Assembly (NCBI GenBank): GCA_008015835.1
Contig: SSGH01000014.1
Span: 1 to 64,000 of the forward strand
Length of the DNA: 64,000 nucleotides
DNA from: Lysobacter sp.
GTDB taxonomy: Bacteria > Pseudomonadota > Gammaproteobacteria > Xanthomonadales > Xanthomonadaceae
Direction: 5' to 3'
The notes below the pieces were generated by a model that saw nothing but the letters and a program-made list of their open reading frames with translations, was not told the DNA's origin and made no database searches. Within the stretch, counting starts at the first letter, position 1. Each line of letters begins with the position of its first letter. Shown in pieces: positions 44,601 to 53,136 of this stretch. Both the position numbers and the translations under genes were made by a program.

Positions 44601-46350
44601 CGTCGCGACCGTGTTCTATCGCACGCCGACCGGCTGGACCACGGTGAATCTGCATTATTCGCCGAACGGCGGCACGTGGACGGCCGTGCCCGGCGTGGCG
44701 ATGAGCGTCGCCTGCAGCGGCTGGCACCGCTACACCGCGAATCTCGGTAGCGCGACCGGCCTCGCCGCCACGTTCAACAACGGCAGCGGCGTGTGGGACA
44801 ACAAGGGCGGCAGCAACTACGCGCTCGGCACCGGCATTCAAGTGGTGCAGAACGGCGCGGTGAGCAGCGGGACCGATCCTTGCAGCGTGGACACGCAGGC
44901 GCCCAGCGCGCCGACCGCATTGGCCGGCAACGCGATCGACGCGAACTCGGTCAGTTTGTCGTGGGTCGCATCGAGCGACAACATCGGCGTCGCGGGTTAT
45001 CGCATCTATCGCGGCGGCACCCAGATCGGGACCGCGACCGCCGGCACCGCTTACGTCGACAACACGGTCGCGCCGTCCACCGCCTACAGCTACACCGTGC
45101 GCGCTTACGATGCCGCCGGCAATCTCTCCGCGGCCAGCGCTGCCGTGAGCGTCACCACGCCCGCGCGCGCCGATACGCAGGCGCCCAGCGTGCCGGCGGG
45201 GTTGAGCTACAGCGCATTGACGTCGACCTCGCTCACGCTGTCGTGGACGGCGTCGACCGACAACGTCGGCGTCGCCAGCTATCAGGTGTTCCGCAACGGC
45301 ACGCAGATCGGCACGACCGCCGCGACCAACTTCGCCGTGAGCGGTCTCACCGCGGGCACCGCCTACAGTTTCACTGTCAAGGCGACCGACGCCGTCGGCA
45401 ACGTCTCCGCGGCCAGTGCGGCGCTCTCCGCGACCACGCCGCCTGTGGTCAACAACACCGCGACCGTGTACTACAAACCCGCCGCGACGTGGACCACCGT
45501 GAACATTCACTACGCGGCGAACGGCGGCAGTTGGACCGCCGTGCCCGGCGTGGCGATGAACGCGGCATGCACCGGCTGGCGCGTGAAGATCATCGCGCTC
45601 GGCGCGGCGACCGGCGCGCAAGTCACGTTCAACAACGGCAGCGGCGTGTGGGACAGTCGCAACGGCGCGAACTATCCGGTCGGCACCGGCGTGTCGTCGA
45701 TCCAGAACGGCGCCATCTCCACCACCGACCCGTGTCTGAGCGACGATGCCACCCCGCCGAGCGCGCCGACTGGGCTCGTCGCGAGCGGCGTGACCGCGAG
45801 TTCCGCGACGTTGAATTGGACCGCCTCCACCGACAACGTCGGCGTCGCCGGTTATCGCGTGTATCGCAACGGCAATCAGATCGGCAGCACCGCGAGCACG
45901 AACTACACCGACTCGGGACTCGCCGCCAGTACCGCGTACGCCTACACCGTGCGCGCCTACGACGCGGCCGGCAACGTCTCCGCCAGCAGCGCCACGCTGA
46001 ACGTCACGACCATCGCGCCGACGTCCTGCCAAGTCACGTTCACCATCGCGAACGCGAACACGACCTTCGGCCAGAACCTCTACGTCGTCGGCAACGTCGC
46101 CGCGCTCGGCGCCTGGGCGCCGGGGTCCGGCTTCGCGCTCACCATCCAAGGCAGCGGCGCGAACGTGCCGTGGACCGGCACCGTCTCACTCCCGCCCAAC
46201 ACCGCCATCCAATACAAATACGTGAAGTGGAACGGCAGCACCGCGGCATGGGAAAGCAACCAAGCCACCGCCTCGGGCAATCGCGAATTCGCCACGCCCG
46301 CGAACTGCACGAGCGGCATCGCGCGCAACGACGGGAATTTCAAGTTCTGA
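41623..46350 (+). CDS. Secreted multidomain GH57-like amylase with FnIII and starch-binding modules
   Basis: A 1575-residue secreted protein, signal peptide MSMRKTPIAFAIGMALAAFA. The catalytic part resembles glycoside hydrolase family 57: HVYHNHMPNFWPFY near residue 32 (CR1-like H-x-H) and FFPTELGFSDRLIPTLAKLGIQWSVIGNNHF near 229 (the family's Pro-Glu segment), extending to about 600. A linker domain leads to FnIII modules at about 809 and 901, a CBM25-like module at about 990, FnIII at 1089 and 1183, a second CBM25-like module at 1276, FnIII at 1373, and a C-terminal CBM20-like domain from 1466. It should degrade alpha-glucans (starch, glycogen or pullulan) outside the cell. The start is fixed by the GGGAGAG site and signal peptide; catalytic residues are not certain. 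Confidence 0.85.
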   Translation: MSMRKTPIAFAIGMALAAFAIDIAPAAIPAAHVYHNHMPNFWPFYAVNVGNAYNATPVGAPIRYMYDGQVVNLKNNPPAGYSYYLPAALGGTIMPHDDLVAYYSHDAKTGAYQYWPQQVAGELRNFSGQKGQIHVTMSGAVVNNVNSLQNLQNIPGYSNPNWGASWRSAYTGLPTVGGHRSLDLIHFTGHHTMGPLVGSEYFLKDLIYQNATLAQPYFLGSDFRSSRGFFPTELGFSDRLIPTLAKLGIQWSVIGNNHFSRTLKDYPYATYDANGDTLTSPPNRADLRNTSTIGSWVANPMAHEQQVVVNKFPFASTPHWVRYVDPATGAVSKIAGVPVSQNGSWLEGWEGAVTVDEYVPYSALEPRQFYVIAHDGDNSSGRAGSLSTWQNGYGTTCTGNGTCLGIDEYLARNPIPANDVQHVQDGSWIDTRDSSSDPTWYHWRLPMMIWKGQFADFNAATGMNLAPKTNLNGVTEGATVSLEFGWHYLERNFALLQAALNWAKTAEQIWLDDHPTHWSPTTVVDQQITHPGNQLNPWMMSFPVKGDPANGYAGGANPAELAWYFLLPAMDSGFGYYDENKDDNVKPTLAFNNSLYFSKLFVQPNLTKDRTGPSVWWPQRYPYNPGSVNASKAEGWTVQHYNHEFAIYTYAYDVSNIASIQVKVRPHASANISANDDTYKVYDPAAMVGKPGLSITPTNVGAWASYPMQMRDLRPVMNGVSWMPTTQQTMQVLPAQEIGNLYYAYFSNYRNQLLDYYIEATDSKGNVTRSEIQQVYVGAGTYRKTTTGSGYVEDTAGTVAGVRPFLTIDTTAPVFQGTPTSSNLTDRSVTIAWSPATDNVRVAGYQIFRNGTLVGTGSGTQFNDSGLTPSTTYSYQVLAFDAAGNQSARSPAVSVTTRAADTAAPSAPGTPTVGTVTASSIALTWTASTDNYGVADYQIYRNGALAGTSTTASFIDTGLQPSTSYSYTVKAKDAAGNQSAASAARSATTAAGNVATVFYRTPTGWTTVNLHYSPNGGTWTAVPGVAMSVACSGWHRYTANLGSATGLAATFNNGSGVWDNKGGSNYALGTGIQVVQNGAVSSGTDPCSVDTQAPSAPTALAGNAIDANSVSLSWVASSDNIGVAGYRIYRGGTQIGTATAGTAYVDNTVAPSTAYSYTVRAYDAAGNLSAASAAVSVTTPARADTQAPSVPAGLSYSALTSTSLTLSWTASTDNVGVASYQVFRNGTQIGTTAATNFAVSGLTAGTAYSFTVKATDAVGNVSAASAALSATTPPVVNNTATVYYKPAATWTTVNIHYAANGGSWTAVPGVAMNAACTGWRVKIIALGAATGAQVTFNNGSGVWDSRNGANYPVGTGVSSIQNGAISTTDPCLSDDATPPSAPTGLVASGVTASSATLNWTASTDNVGVAGYRVYRNGNQIGSTASTNYTDSGLAASTAYAYTVRAYDAAGNVSASSATLNVTTIAPTSCQVTFTIANANTTFGQNLYVVGNVAALGAWAPGSGFALTIQGSGANVPWTGTVSLPPNTAIQYKYVKWNGSTAAWESNQATASGNREFATPANCTSGIARNDGNFKF

Positions 46351-46415
46351 GGCCTCAAGTGTTGAAGCGGCGACGTCCCCCCGCTTTCAGTAGTGGGGCT
46401 GTTTGGAGTCCAGGG

Positions 46416-47020
46416 TTAGGTTAGCTGAGTGGCCAGTTGCCTTGCATAGTCAGCGGGCGTCAGCCCGCCGAGAGCCTTCTTCGGTCTCTCCTCGTTGTAC
46501 TCGCGGCGCCAGGTTTCGATGACGGTGCGGGCCTGCAGCAGGCCGGTGAACCAGTGCTCATTGAGGCATTCATCGCGCAGGCGGCCGTTGAACGATTCGA
46601 CATAAGCGTTCTGATTCGGTTTGCCCGGCTCGATCAGGCGCAGCTCGACGCCGCGTTCGTGGGCCCACGTCACCATTGCATTTCCGCAGAACGCGTTGCC
46701 GTTGTCGGTGCGGATGATCTTCGGCAAGCTGCGGGTGAGCGTCAGGCGATCAAGCACGCGCGCCAGCATCAACCCGGAGATGGCACGTTCGACCTCGACG
46801 GCCACCGCTTCGTGAGTGGCGTCTTCGACGATCGTCAGGCACTTGAGAACACGGCCGTCGGCGGTCCGATCGAACACGAAGTCCATCGACCACACCTGGT
46901 CGGCTGCGGTTGGACGTAGCAGCGGCTGCCGCTCGCTGATCAGCACCTGCTTGCGCTTTCGCCGTCGCGCCTGCAGCTTCGCTTCCCGGTACAGCGTTCC
47001 ACGCGCTTGTAGTTCACTAT
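46416..47020 (-). pseudogene. IS3-family transposase OrfB remnant, 5'-truncated and frameshifted
   Basis: The intact part (46416..46946) gives 176 residues of an IS3-family integrase core with DDE motifs in [16 protein letters not shown] and [19 protein letters not shown]. Upstream, the frame continues as [15 protein letters not shown] and then needs a one-base correction near 46995 to read [15 protein letters not shown], the usual start of the IS3 OrfB helix-turn-helix region. Homology fades near 47020, and no OrfA is present, so this is a dead remnant. On its left a GGGGCTGTTTGGAGTCC region near 46395 may contain the insertion-sequence end. Confidence 0.75.
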
Positions 47021-47237
47021 CATTCCTGCCTATCGCAGTTTGAGGTGGTCGTTATTGTTCAGCCAGCCCCAGTTGTCTATTCCGTATACATAAAGCCCCG
47101 ATGCGTTAGCTAGACGCCGTGCAGTCGAGCGTCTTCCCTTCGGCGAAGCGCCTGAATTACAAGCAAGGGGTCTAATCGTCTTACCTTTTGCAGGACGGAA
47201 TTCCTGGCAGTGACTCGGACAGATTTCATTCTTTTCG
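47021..47237. other. Unassigned stretch between IS3 remnant and lipoprotein gene
   Basis: About 217 bp of mixed composition. A minus-strand frame through it (47030..47350) ends in [17 protein letters not shown], but overlaps the lipoprotein gene in another frame and has no start signals. It may be a scar of earlier immunity or toxin genes; nothing firm can be said. Confidence 0.4.
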
Positions 47238-47708
47238 TCATAGCCGAAAAGGCTCAGATCGGTACTCGCAAGCAGCGTCCGATTTGACCAAAATCGAATA
47301 CTCCTGCTCTGGATCTGACTGCCCCTCAATAAATAGCCCGTCAGCATCATATAGGAAGGTTAATTGCTGGCCCGGCATGATCGATATTGAGCCACTCGGT
47401 GGACTGAACTCATCCAGCACAATATTGAATGGACGCCATTGATCGTCGGCATTATGGCGCTGCATTGCTTGCAGAAACTTCTGATGTAAAGTCAGCATCA
47501 TTGATTCTGAATAGGCGAAACTCACTTCTGACGAACCGCTATTTTTTATAGAGAATTTACCTACCAGGTTACCATATAAATTTCTCTCTTTAGAAAGAAA
47601 TATCACCTCAAGTTTTGGGCACAAGAGTTTTTTTTCTTGCTGCGTAGAACACGATGCAAGCAATGCCACTATTAAAAATGACAAAGTCGCCAGATTTCTT
47701 TTTTTCAC
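47238..47708 (-). CDS. Low-GC lipoprotein, candidate immunity protein for the RHS toxin
   Basis: A 156-residue lipoprotein with signal MKKRNLATLSFLIVALLASC, lipobox Cys20. The mature part is beta-rich: GNLVGKFSIKNSGSSEVSFAYSESM and SGSISIMPGQQLTFLYDADGLFI, resembling an immunoglobulin-like fold. Base composition is about 40% GC, far below the window. It begins 3 bp after the RHS stop on the same strand, so the two are probably co-transcribed and co-transferred. That position and the foreign composition suggest an immunity protein for the RHS tip, acting in the periplasm, but this is inferred from context; no immunity family was recognised. Confidence 0.75.
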   Translation of the reverse strand: MKKRNLATLSFLIVALLASCSTQQEKKLLCPKLEVIFLSKERNLYGNLVGKFSIKNSGSSEVSFAYSESMMLTLHQKFLQAMQRHNADDQWRPFNIVLDEFSPPSGSISIMPGQQLTFLYDADGLFIEGQSDPEQEYSILVKSDAACEYRSEPFRL

Positions 47709-47711
47709 TTT

Positions 47712-50700
47712 CTATCTCCCTGGAACATAGTTATGCCTGCCGCTCGCATCCCAACGATCATACGAGGCTTGAATCGCTGGCACCACATTAGTGGCGAGTT
47801 GCCTTTGCATCGCCGCATTAGCGGCCTCAACACATTCCTTTTCCGTATTGAATGCCCTGCCTGAAAACTGATTTTCTAATGCAGCGGCATTCGATTGCTC
47901 GGCATTCGCCCAATCCAAAAAATCCTTGACATGATGACCTTCGTCACGCCGAGTATCTCTATCAACTCTTGCCGACTCATATCTTGCACGCAAAAGAACA
48001 ATGGGCGTTATCGAAACCGCATATTCCTTAAGCAAATACTGGCCTGAAGAGTCACAGAAACACTTTGCAGATATGCTCCAATCAATCGTGGTCCTTCCCA
48101 TTGTGCTAGCATGAAATTCGACTTCCGGATAACCCGGGAAAGTTCTCGTAAGATCACCTGTATTTGAGCCTCTTCTGTATTCAGCACTATTGACTTGCCA
48201 TTGCAGCAAACCAGAAAAGTCAAGTAAAATTAGCGGATTACCACTAACATACCCATACGTGCTGATCCCGCCGCCTAGTCCGATAGGATCGCTCTGCACA
48301 TACCGCCCGCTCTCCGCATCGTAATCCCGGAAGTAGTTGTAGTTGAAGCCGCTCGCGCTGTCGTACTGCTGCCCCGGGTAGCGCATATCCAGCACGAACA
48401 GCGTGTTGTCGCCGTCGGGATCTTCGCTAGGCGCTTCTTCGCCGAACGCCTCGTTTTCCAAATCCCAGCGCCAAACCGCCATGCCCTGCGAGCCGCGGGT
48501 CGGATCGATGACGACGCGTGGCGTGCCCAACACATCCGGCTGTAAATAGAAGAGTTTGCGCTGGCCGCCGTCCATTCGCGCGACTATGCCTACGGGCAGA
48601 TCGTTCAGCCAGATCGCTTGTTGGATCGATTGACCGTATTCGTCGTAATCGCCTATCCACTGGCCGTTCGCGCCGAACACCGTATGCGCCGTCTGCCCGC
48701 TGCCCGTACGGTACACGCGTTCGCCCGCGCCGTTGTAACGGTAGCTCATCGTCGGAGCGCCATCCACGCTCACGCTCCGCATCCTGTTGCTGGCGTCGTA
48801 CTCGAAGGTCTTCGTCGCCACGCCTGGCGGCGGGTTGCCGTCGTCGATGCCGGTCGTCGATTGCTCGGTGCCATTGTACGCCGCGCTTTCCAGCGGGTCG
48901 CCCGGCGGTGGGTCCTCGTTCGGCGGCGGCACGAACTCCATCGACCGCGGACCGATCCAGATCGTATTGCCGGCAGCGTCGTAGTGCCGCTCGGTGTTGC
49001 CGATCGTCATCACACGATGATGGTTCGGCAAATATCCGTAGGTTCGTGTCGTCCAGGTGGTCACCGGGCCCGTCGGCGTGCAGGATTCGCCGGGTTGCAC
49101 GCCCGTGCAATCCATACCCATCGTGGTCACCAACCGCCCCGACGCCGTGCGATTGCCGGTCGCGTCGTAGGCATAGCTGCCCTGCGCCGCATTCGCGCCG
49201 TCGTGCGCGCTGGTCAAACGGTTCAAACCGTCGTAACCGTACGTGCGCTTCGGCGGATCGTTCTGGTTGCCGTTGCGCAGCGTCGTCAGATTGCCCACCG
49301 CGTCGAACGCATAGCCGAGACTGATCCCGCCGACGGCAGCGTCCTGCACGATGCCCGGCTGGCCGTTCAGATTTTGCGTGCGCGTCATCGTGCGGCCGTT
49401 ACCGTACGTCCACTGCGCGGCCGCGCCGAACGGGTGATAGGCCGCATCGCGCAGCAGTTGCTGACGTCCGGCACCTTCTAGGGTCACCCCAATTTCGACC
49501 ACGTGGCCTAGCGCGTCGTAGAGGTAATCCACCACCGCGCCGTCGGGGTAGGTCGTCGTATTCAAGCGACCGTTGACGTGGTAGCTCCATTGCTGCACGA
49601 AGGTCTTGCCCTGCGTGCGTTGGACCTTGCGCGTGAGCTGGCCGAAGCGGTCGTAACACCACGTCGTGCTGCCGCTGTGATCGGTCATCTTCGCTAATCG
49701 GCCGATCAGAAAGCCTTCGCCCGCGAGACAGTCGGCTTGCGGCACGTCGTACATGTAGGCGACGTTGAGCTCGGGTTCCTGCGGATAGATCACCGCGATC
49801 GAGCGATTCAACGCATCGTACACCATGGTCGCGAGCTTGCCGCGCGCATCGGTACGGCTGACGCGGTTGCCCGCGCTGTCGTAGGCGGATGTCGTGGTGC
49901 CGGTGTCCGGGCTTTGCAACGTGATCGTTTCGCCGAACCCGTTATAACCATAGAGGGTCTGCAGGCCTTTAGGATCGGTAACGCGCGTCAAGCGGTCGAG
50001 CGCATCGTATTGCGAGACGGTTTCGGCGCGATCGGTCGCGATGATCGCCGCCGTCGCGTTCGCGATCGTACGCGTGCGGCGGCCCAGCGCGTCGGTGTCG
50101 TTGTCCGTGACGCGATTGAGGGCATCGGTTATTTGGTCTAGCGCACCCTCCGCATCGTAGGCAAAGCTCGTGGTCTTGCCGTAGGCATCGGTGATGACTT
50201 GCAATCGGCCGAGAAGGTCGTACGTATGCGAAACCGTGCGGCGCAAGGTGTCGCTAGCGTCCTTCACGTCCTCTTTCGTGCGCTCGCCGGCCGCATTCAG
50301 CGTGTAAACGATGCGGTGGCCCGCATTATCAGCGACTGCGGTCAGGCGGTGCCCCGCATCGTAGGTGTAGTCGAGGAACGCCCCATCGGGCTGGGTCACT
50401 CGCTTCACGGAACCATCCGGCCAATACGCGATGCGGACGATGCGGTCGTCGGTCTCGACCGCACTGTCGATTCCGCGTGTCTTTCGTGCCGTGAGCCTAC
50501 CGCGCGAGTCGTACTCCAGATCGGTGATCGTGCCGTTGGCGTCTTTCAACGACAGTGGACGGCCCGCACCGTCGCTGCGCACGATTTCCGCGACGTGACC
50601 CAGGGCGTTGGTGGTTTTCCACAGATCGCCTCTGCGATAGGCGCAGGTCGTCGGAGCGGTCGCGCATGCCGGGTCGTCCGCCGGGCGATAGGTCAACATG

Positions 50701-52838
50701 GCGACATCGCCGACATCCGTACGCGGGCCGTCGACGGTCTTGAGCAGACCGATGATCGGGCAGGTGCCGGCGGCGACATCAGCCTGCTCGCAATACGTCA
50801 ACGTCCTCGTGCGCGCCGCGTTGGTCGCGGGATCCGTGACGGTCACGCTCGTCGGCTGACGGCGAGCGTTATAGGCCATCGTTCTTTGGGCGACTTGGAT
50901 CCCCGCCGCGCTATAAACCCGTTGTTGAGTCGGCAGATTCGTCGCGAGATCGCGACTGTACTCCGTACGTCGCTGCTCGGGCGTGCCGAAGGCTTCGATC
51001 GTCGCCGAGCGATTCGCGTCGGTGTATTCGTACTTGGTCACGACGCCGCGTTTATCGGTGCTGGTCAGCGGCCGCCCTTGCGCATCGAACGTCATCGCAT
51101 CCTGTCCCGTTGTATCGTCGATGCTGGCGATCTTGCGATACAGCCCCGCCTGCATCGTGTACTGACGGATTAAGCCGTTCATGGTGGTCACTACGGCCGT
51201 CGTCGGCGTCGGATAGCTCACGGTGGTGACTTCGTTCGGCATGCCCAGCACACGACTCTCGATGGCGCGGCCTTTGGCGTCATAGGTGAACGTGGCGAAG
51301 CGTTGACCGCTTTCGCCGGTGATGCCGGTCAAATGATTTACGAACTTCGAATCGGCGAAGCCCGCTTCGTGGTAGTGGTACTGTTTGATCTCGCCGTTGC
51401 CGTAATCGACGCTGGTCAGATTGAGATCGCCGTCGTAGCCGTAGCCGACCGTCGCGCCATCGGGTCGCACGATCCGCGCGAGCATGCCGTTTGCGTATTC
51501 GAAGCGCAGCGTGCGGCCCGCGCCATCGGTCACGCGCGTCAACAATTCGCCGTCGTAGACCAAGGCGACCGCATTTATCGGATCGGCGGGATCGTACTGA
51601 GCGATTAAACGCCCTTGCGCGTCGAACTCGCGCACTTCGCCGTCGGCATCGCGCAGCCGCCACGCGGCATCGCCTTCGTCGATCGCCTCCAAGAGGCGGT
51701 CGACCGAATTTTCGCCACGATAGCGACCGTTGCCGATCGATACGAACGACTCGAACGTCCCCGAATCGCCGACGACGCTCACCGACGGCAGGCCTATGAA
51801 CCCGTACACGCGATCACTGTAGGTGTGCGTCCAGCCCAGCGCGAAGTCGGGATTGTTCCGCAACTGGCCGAGGGAGTGGTAGTAGCGCACGAACGTGCGG
51901 CCGGCGAAGTCGAAGTCCGGTTCCTGCCGCGCCTTTTCGCCCGTAGCGGAGTAGATCGGATTCGGACTGGCGGCGCAACTTCCGCACTGCTGCAAGGGGC
52001 CAGTGATTTGCGCCAGATCCTTGTTGACCGATTCGCAGAACGCACCGTCGGCACGGGCGTAGGATTCGGAAGCTTCGAAACCGTTCGCGCAAAGGAACGT
52101 GGTGTGCCGCAACGCATTCCACAACCGAGTGCGCGGCGCCGGCTCGCCCGGGCACTGCGCGCGGGTTTGATACACCCGATACTGACTGCCGTAGCCGGCA
52201 GCCGAACGAATCAAGCCGCGCTGCGCATTCGCTGGGTCGCGCTCGATCAGCGGCTGTGCGTTGTCGGCATGATCGGTCTGCACGCTCGTGCCGATCAAAG
52301 TGCAACCGGCTAATTCCCTCGCGATGAGTCGCTGCTGCTCTTGCATCACCAGGGCAGACTCGCTCGCGCACCAATCGGCGTAGGCGACATCCGGGTCCTG
52401 CGCGGCTGGCGCGCAGCCGAACCCGCCGATACCGCCTGCGCCGCCCAAGTCGGCCGCGTACATCGTGAACGCGACCGCTGGCACGCGGGGTTTGACGTGG
52501 TAATACAGCGTGACCGCCGGGCTGGCCGGCGTGACGCCGAAGAACGAAGCCGCGGCGTCGAAGCGTTCTAGCAACGGCGCCGCGCCGCCGAACGCCGGAT
52601 CGCTGCGCATGGCCGCTTCCGCATCCTGGCGCGTATCGAAACAGGCGGGCGTCGTCGTACCGACGCGGGTGTAGCAGAACTGATCGGGATTGGCGCTTTG
52701 CGACGGCGCCCCAACGACAACGAACAGCAGGGTCAACACCACGAAAAAGCGCCATGCGCGAGACATCCGCCAATGCGTGCCTGCGGTCGGCATCGTCGAA
52801 ACCGACGACGAGCAGCCGACTGTCCTTGTTCCCTGCAT
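47712..52838 (-). CDS. RHS/YD-repeat protein with Sec signal and variable C-terminal domain
   Basis: A 1708-residue RHS protein. The N terminus has a membrane-type signal (MSRAWRFFVVLTLLFVVVGAPSQS, about residues 25-48), suggesting Sec export rather than T6SS loading; no PAAR or VgrG is encoded here. A Cys-rich N-terminal domain is followed by many YD repeats (for example YEYANGMLARI, YDALGHVVEI) and the conserved RHS core end YVQSDPIGLGGGISTYGYVSGNPL, with DPIGL starting at about residue 1517. The last 170 residues have different composition and lower GC and form the exchangeable tip, including DEGHHVKDFLDW at 1632. ATG at 52838 is chosen because GGATAGGGTGG stands in front of it; ATG at 52766 or GTG at 52847 are alternatives. 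Confidence 0.88.
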   Translation of the reverse strand: MQGTRTVGCSSSVSTMPTAGTHWRMSRAWRFFVVLTLLFVVVGAPSQSANPDQFCYTRVGTTTPACFDTRQDAEAAMRSDPAFGGAAPLLERFDAAASFFGVTPASPAVTLYYHVKPRVPAVAFTMYAADLGGAGGIGGFGCAPAAQDPDVAYADWCASESALVMQEQQRLIARELAGCTLIGTSVQTDHADNAQPLIERDPANAQRGLIRSAAGYGSQYRVYQTRAQCPGEPAPRTRLWNALRHTTFLCANGFEASESYARADGAFCESVNKDLAQITGPLQQCGSCAASPNPIYSATGEKARQEPDFDFAGRTFVRYYHSLGQLRNNPDFALGWTHTYSDRVYGFIGLPSVSVVGDSGTFESFVSIGNGRYRGENSVDRLLEAIDEGDAAWRLRDADGEVREFDAQGRLIAQYDPADPINAVALVYDGELLTRVTDGAGRTLRFEYANGMLARIVRPDGATVGYGYDGDLNLTSVDYGNGEIKQYHYHEAGFADSKFVNHLTGITGESGQRFATFTYDAKGRAIESRVLGMPNEVTTVSYPTPTTAVVTTMNGLIRQYTMQAGLYRKIASIDDTTGQDAMTFDAQGRPLTSTDKRGVVTKYEYTDANRSATIEAFGTPEQRRTEYSRDLATNLPTQQRVYSAAGIQVAQRTMAYNARRQPTSVTVTDPATNAARTRTLTYCEQADVAAGTCPIIGLLKTVDGPRTDVGDVAMLTYRPADDPACATAPTTCAYRRGDLWKTTNALGHVAEIVRSDGAGRPLSLKDANGTITDLEYDSRGRLTARKTRGIDSAVETDDRIVRIAYWPDGSVKRVTQPDGAFLDYTYDAGHRLTAVADNAGHRIVYTLNAAGERTKEDVKDASDTLRRTVSHTYDLLGRLQVITDAYGKTTSFAYDAEGALDQITDALNRVTDNDTDALGRRTRTIANATAAIIATDRAETVSQYDALDRLTRVTDPKGLQTLYGYNGFGETITLQSPDTGTTTSAYDSAGNRVSRTDARGKLATMVYDALNRSIAVIYPQEPELNVAYMYDVPQADCLAGEGFLIGRLAKMTDHSGSTTWCYDRFGQLTRKVQRTQGKTFVQQWSYHVNGRLNTTTYPDGAVVDYLYDALGHVVEIGVTLEGAGRQQLLRDAAYHPFGAAAQWTYGNGRTMTRTQNLNGQPGIVQDAAVGGISLGYAFDAVGNLTTLRNGNQNDPPKRTYGYDGLNRLTSAHDGANAAQGSYAYDATGNRTASGRLVTTMGMDCTGVQPGESCTPTGPVTTWTTRTYGYLPNHHRVMTIGNTERHYDAAGNTIWIGPRSMEFVPPPNEDPPPGDPLESAAYNGTEQSTTGIDDGNPPPGVATKTFEYDASNRMRSVSVDGAPTMSYRYNGAGERVYRTGSGQTAHTVFGANGQWIGDYDEYGQSIQQAIWLNDLPVGIVARMDGGQRKLFYLQPDVLGTPRVVIDPTRGSQGMAVWRWDLENEAFGEEAPSEDPDGDNTLFVLDMRYPGQQYDSASGFNYNYFRDYDAESGRYVQSDPIGLGGGISTYGYVSGNPLILLDFSGLLQWQVNSAEYRRGSNTGDLTRTFPGYPEVEFHASTMGRTTIDWSISAKCFCDSSGQYLLKEYAVSITPIVLLRARYESARVDRDTRRDEGHHVKDFLDWANAEQSNAAALENQFSGRAFNTEKECVEAANAAMQRQLATNVVPAIQASYDRWDASGRHNYVPGR

Positions 52839-53064
52839 CGTTTCCACCCTATCCGTTTACTGCATCGGCATCAAGACACAGCGCCTAGGCGCCGTCAATA
52901 GCGAGCCGCTTTCGATGCCGAACCAACAAATTATTGAACGAGATGTCCATAGATTCCGTCGATGACACCAGGCGACAGTCAGCGCGCCGGCAACGCTTGC
53001 TCGGCCCCGAAACCCGACACCTATACGATCACCGCGACTTCGGAGCCGTCGCAGCGCACCAACG

Positions 53065-53092
53065 AAAACGCCGGGCGATTACTCGCCCGGCG
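53065..53092 (-). terminator. Intrinsic terminator of the TonB-dependent receptor gene
   Basis: A perfect 10-bp stem (CGCCGGGCGA / TCGCCCGGCG) with a 4-base loop is followed on the minus strand by TTTT, 45 bp downstream of the receptor stop. Confidence 0.8.
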
Positions 53093-53136
53093 TGCTCGTT
53101 TCGCGCGCCCCGACATCATCGGGCGGGTCGACACGA

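Noticed and set aside
41602..46149. A 1515-codon open frame on the minus strand opposite the amylase gene
   Set aside because: It is a by-product of high GC and codon bias: rich in Arg, His, Gly and Ala without domain features, and lies antisense to a well-supported gene.
47030..47350. A small gene downstream of the lipoprotein
   Set aside because: It overlaps the lipoprotein gene by more than 100 bp in another frame and has no start signals; kept only as an unassigned stretch.
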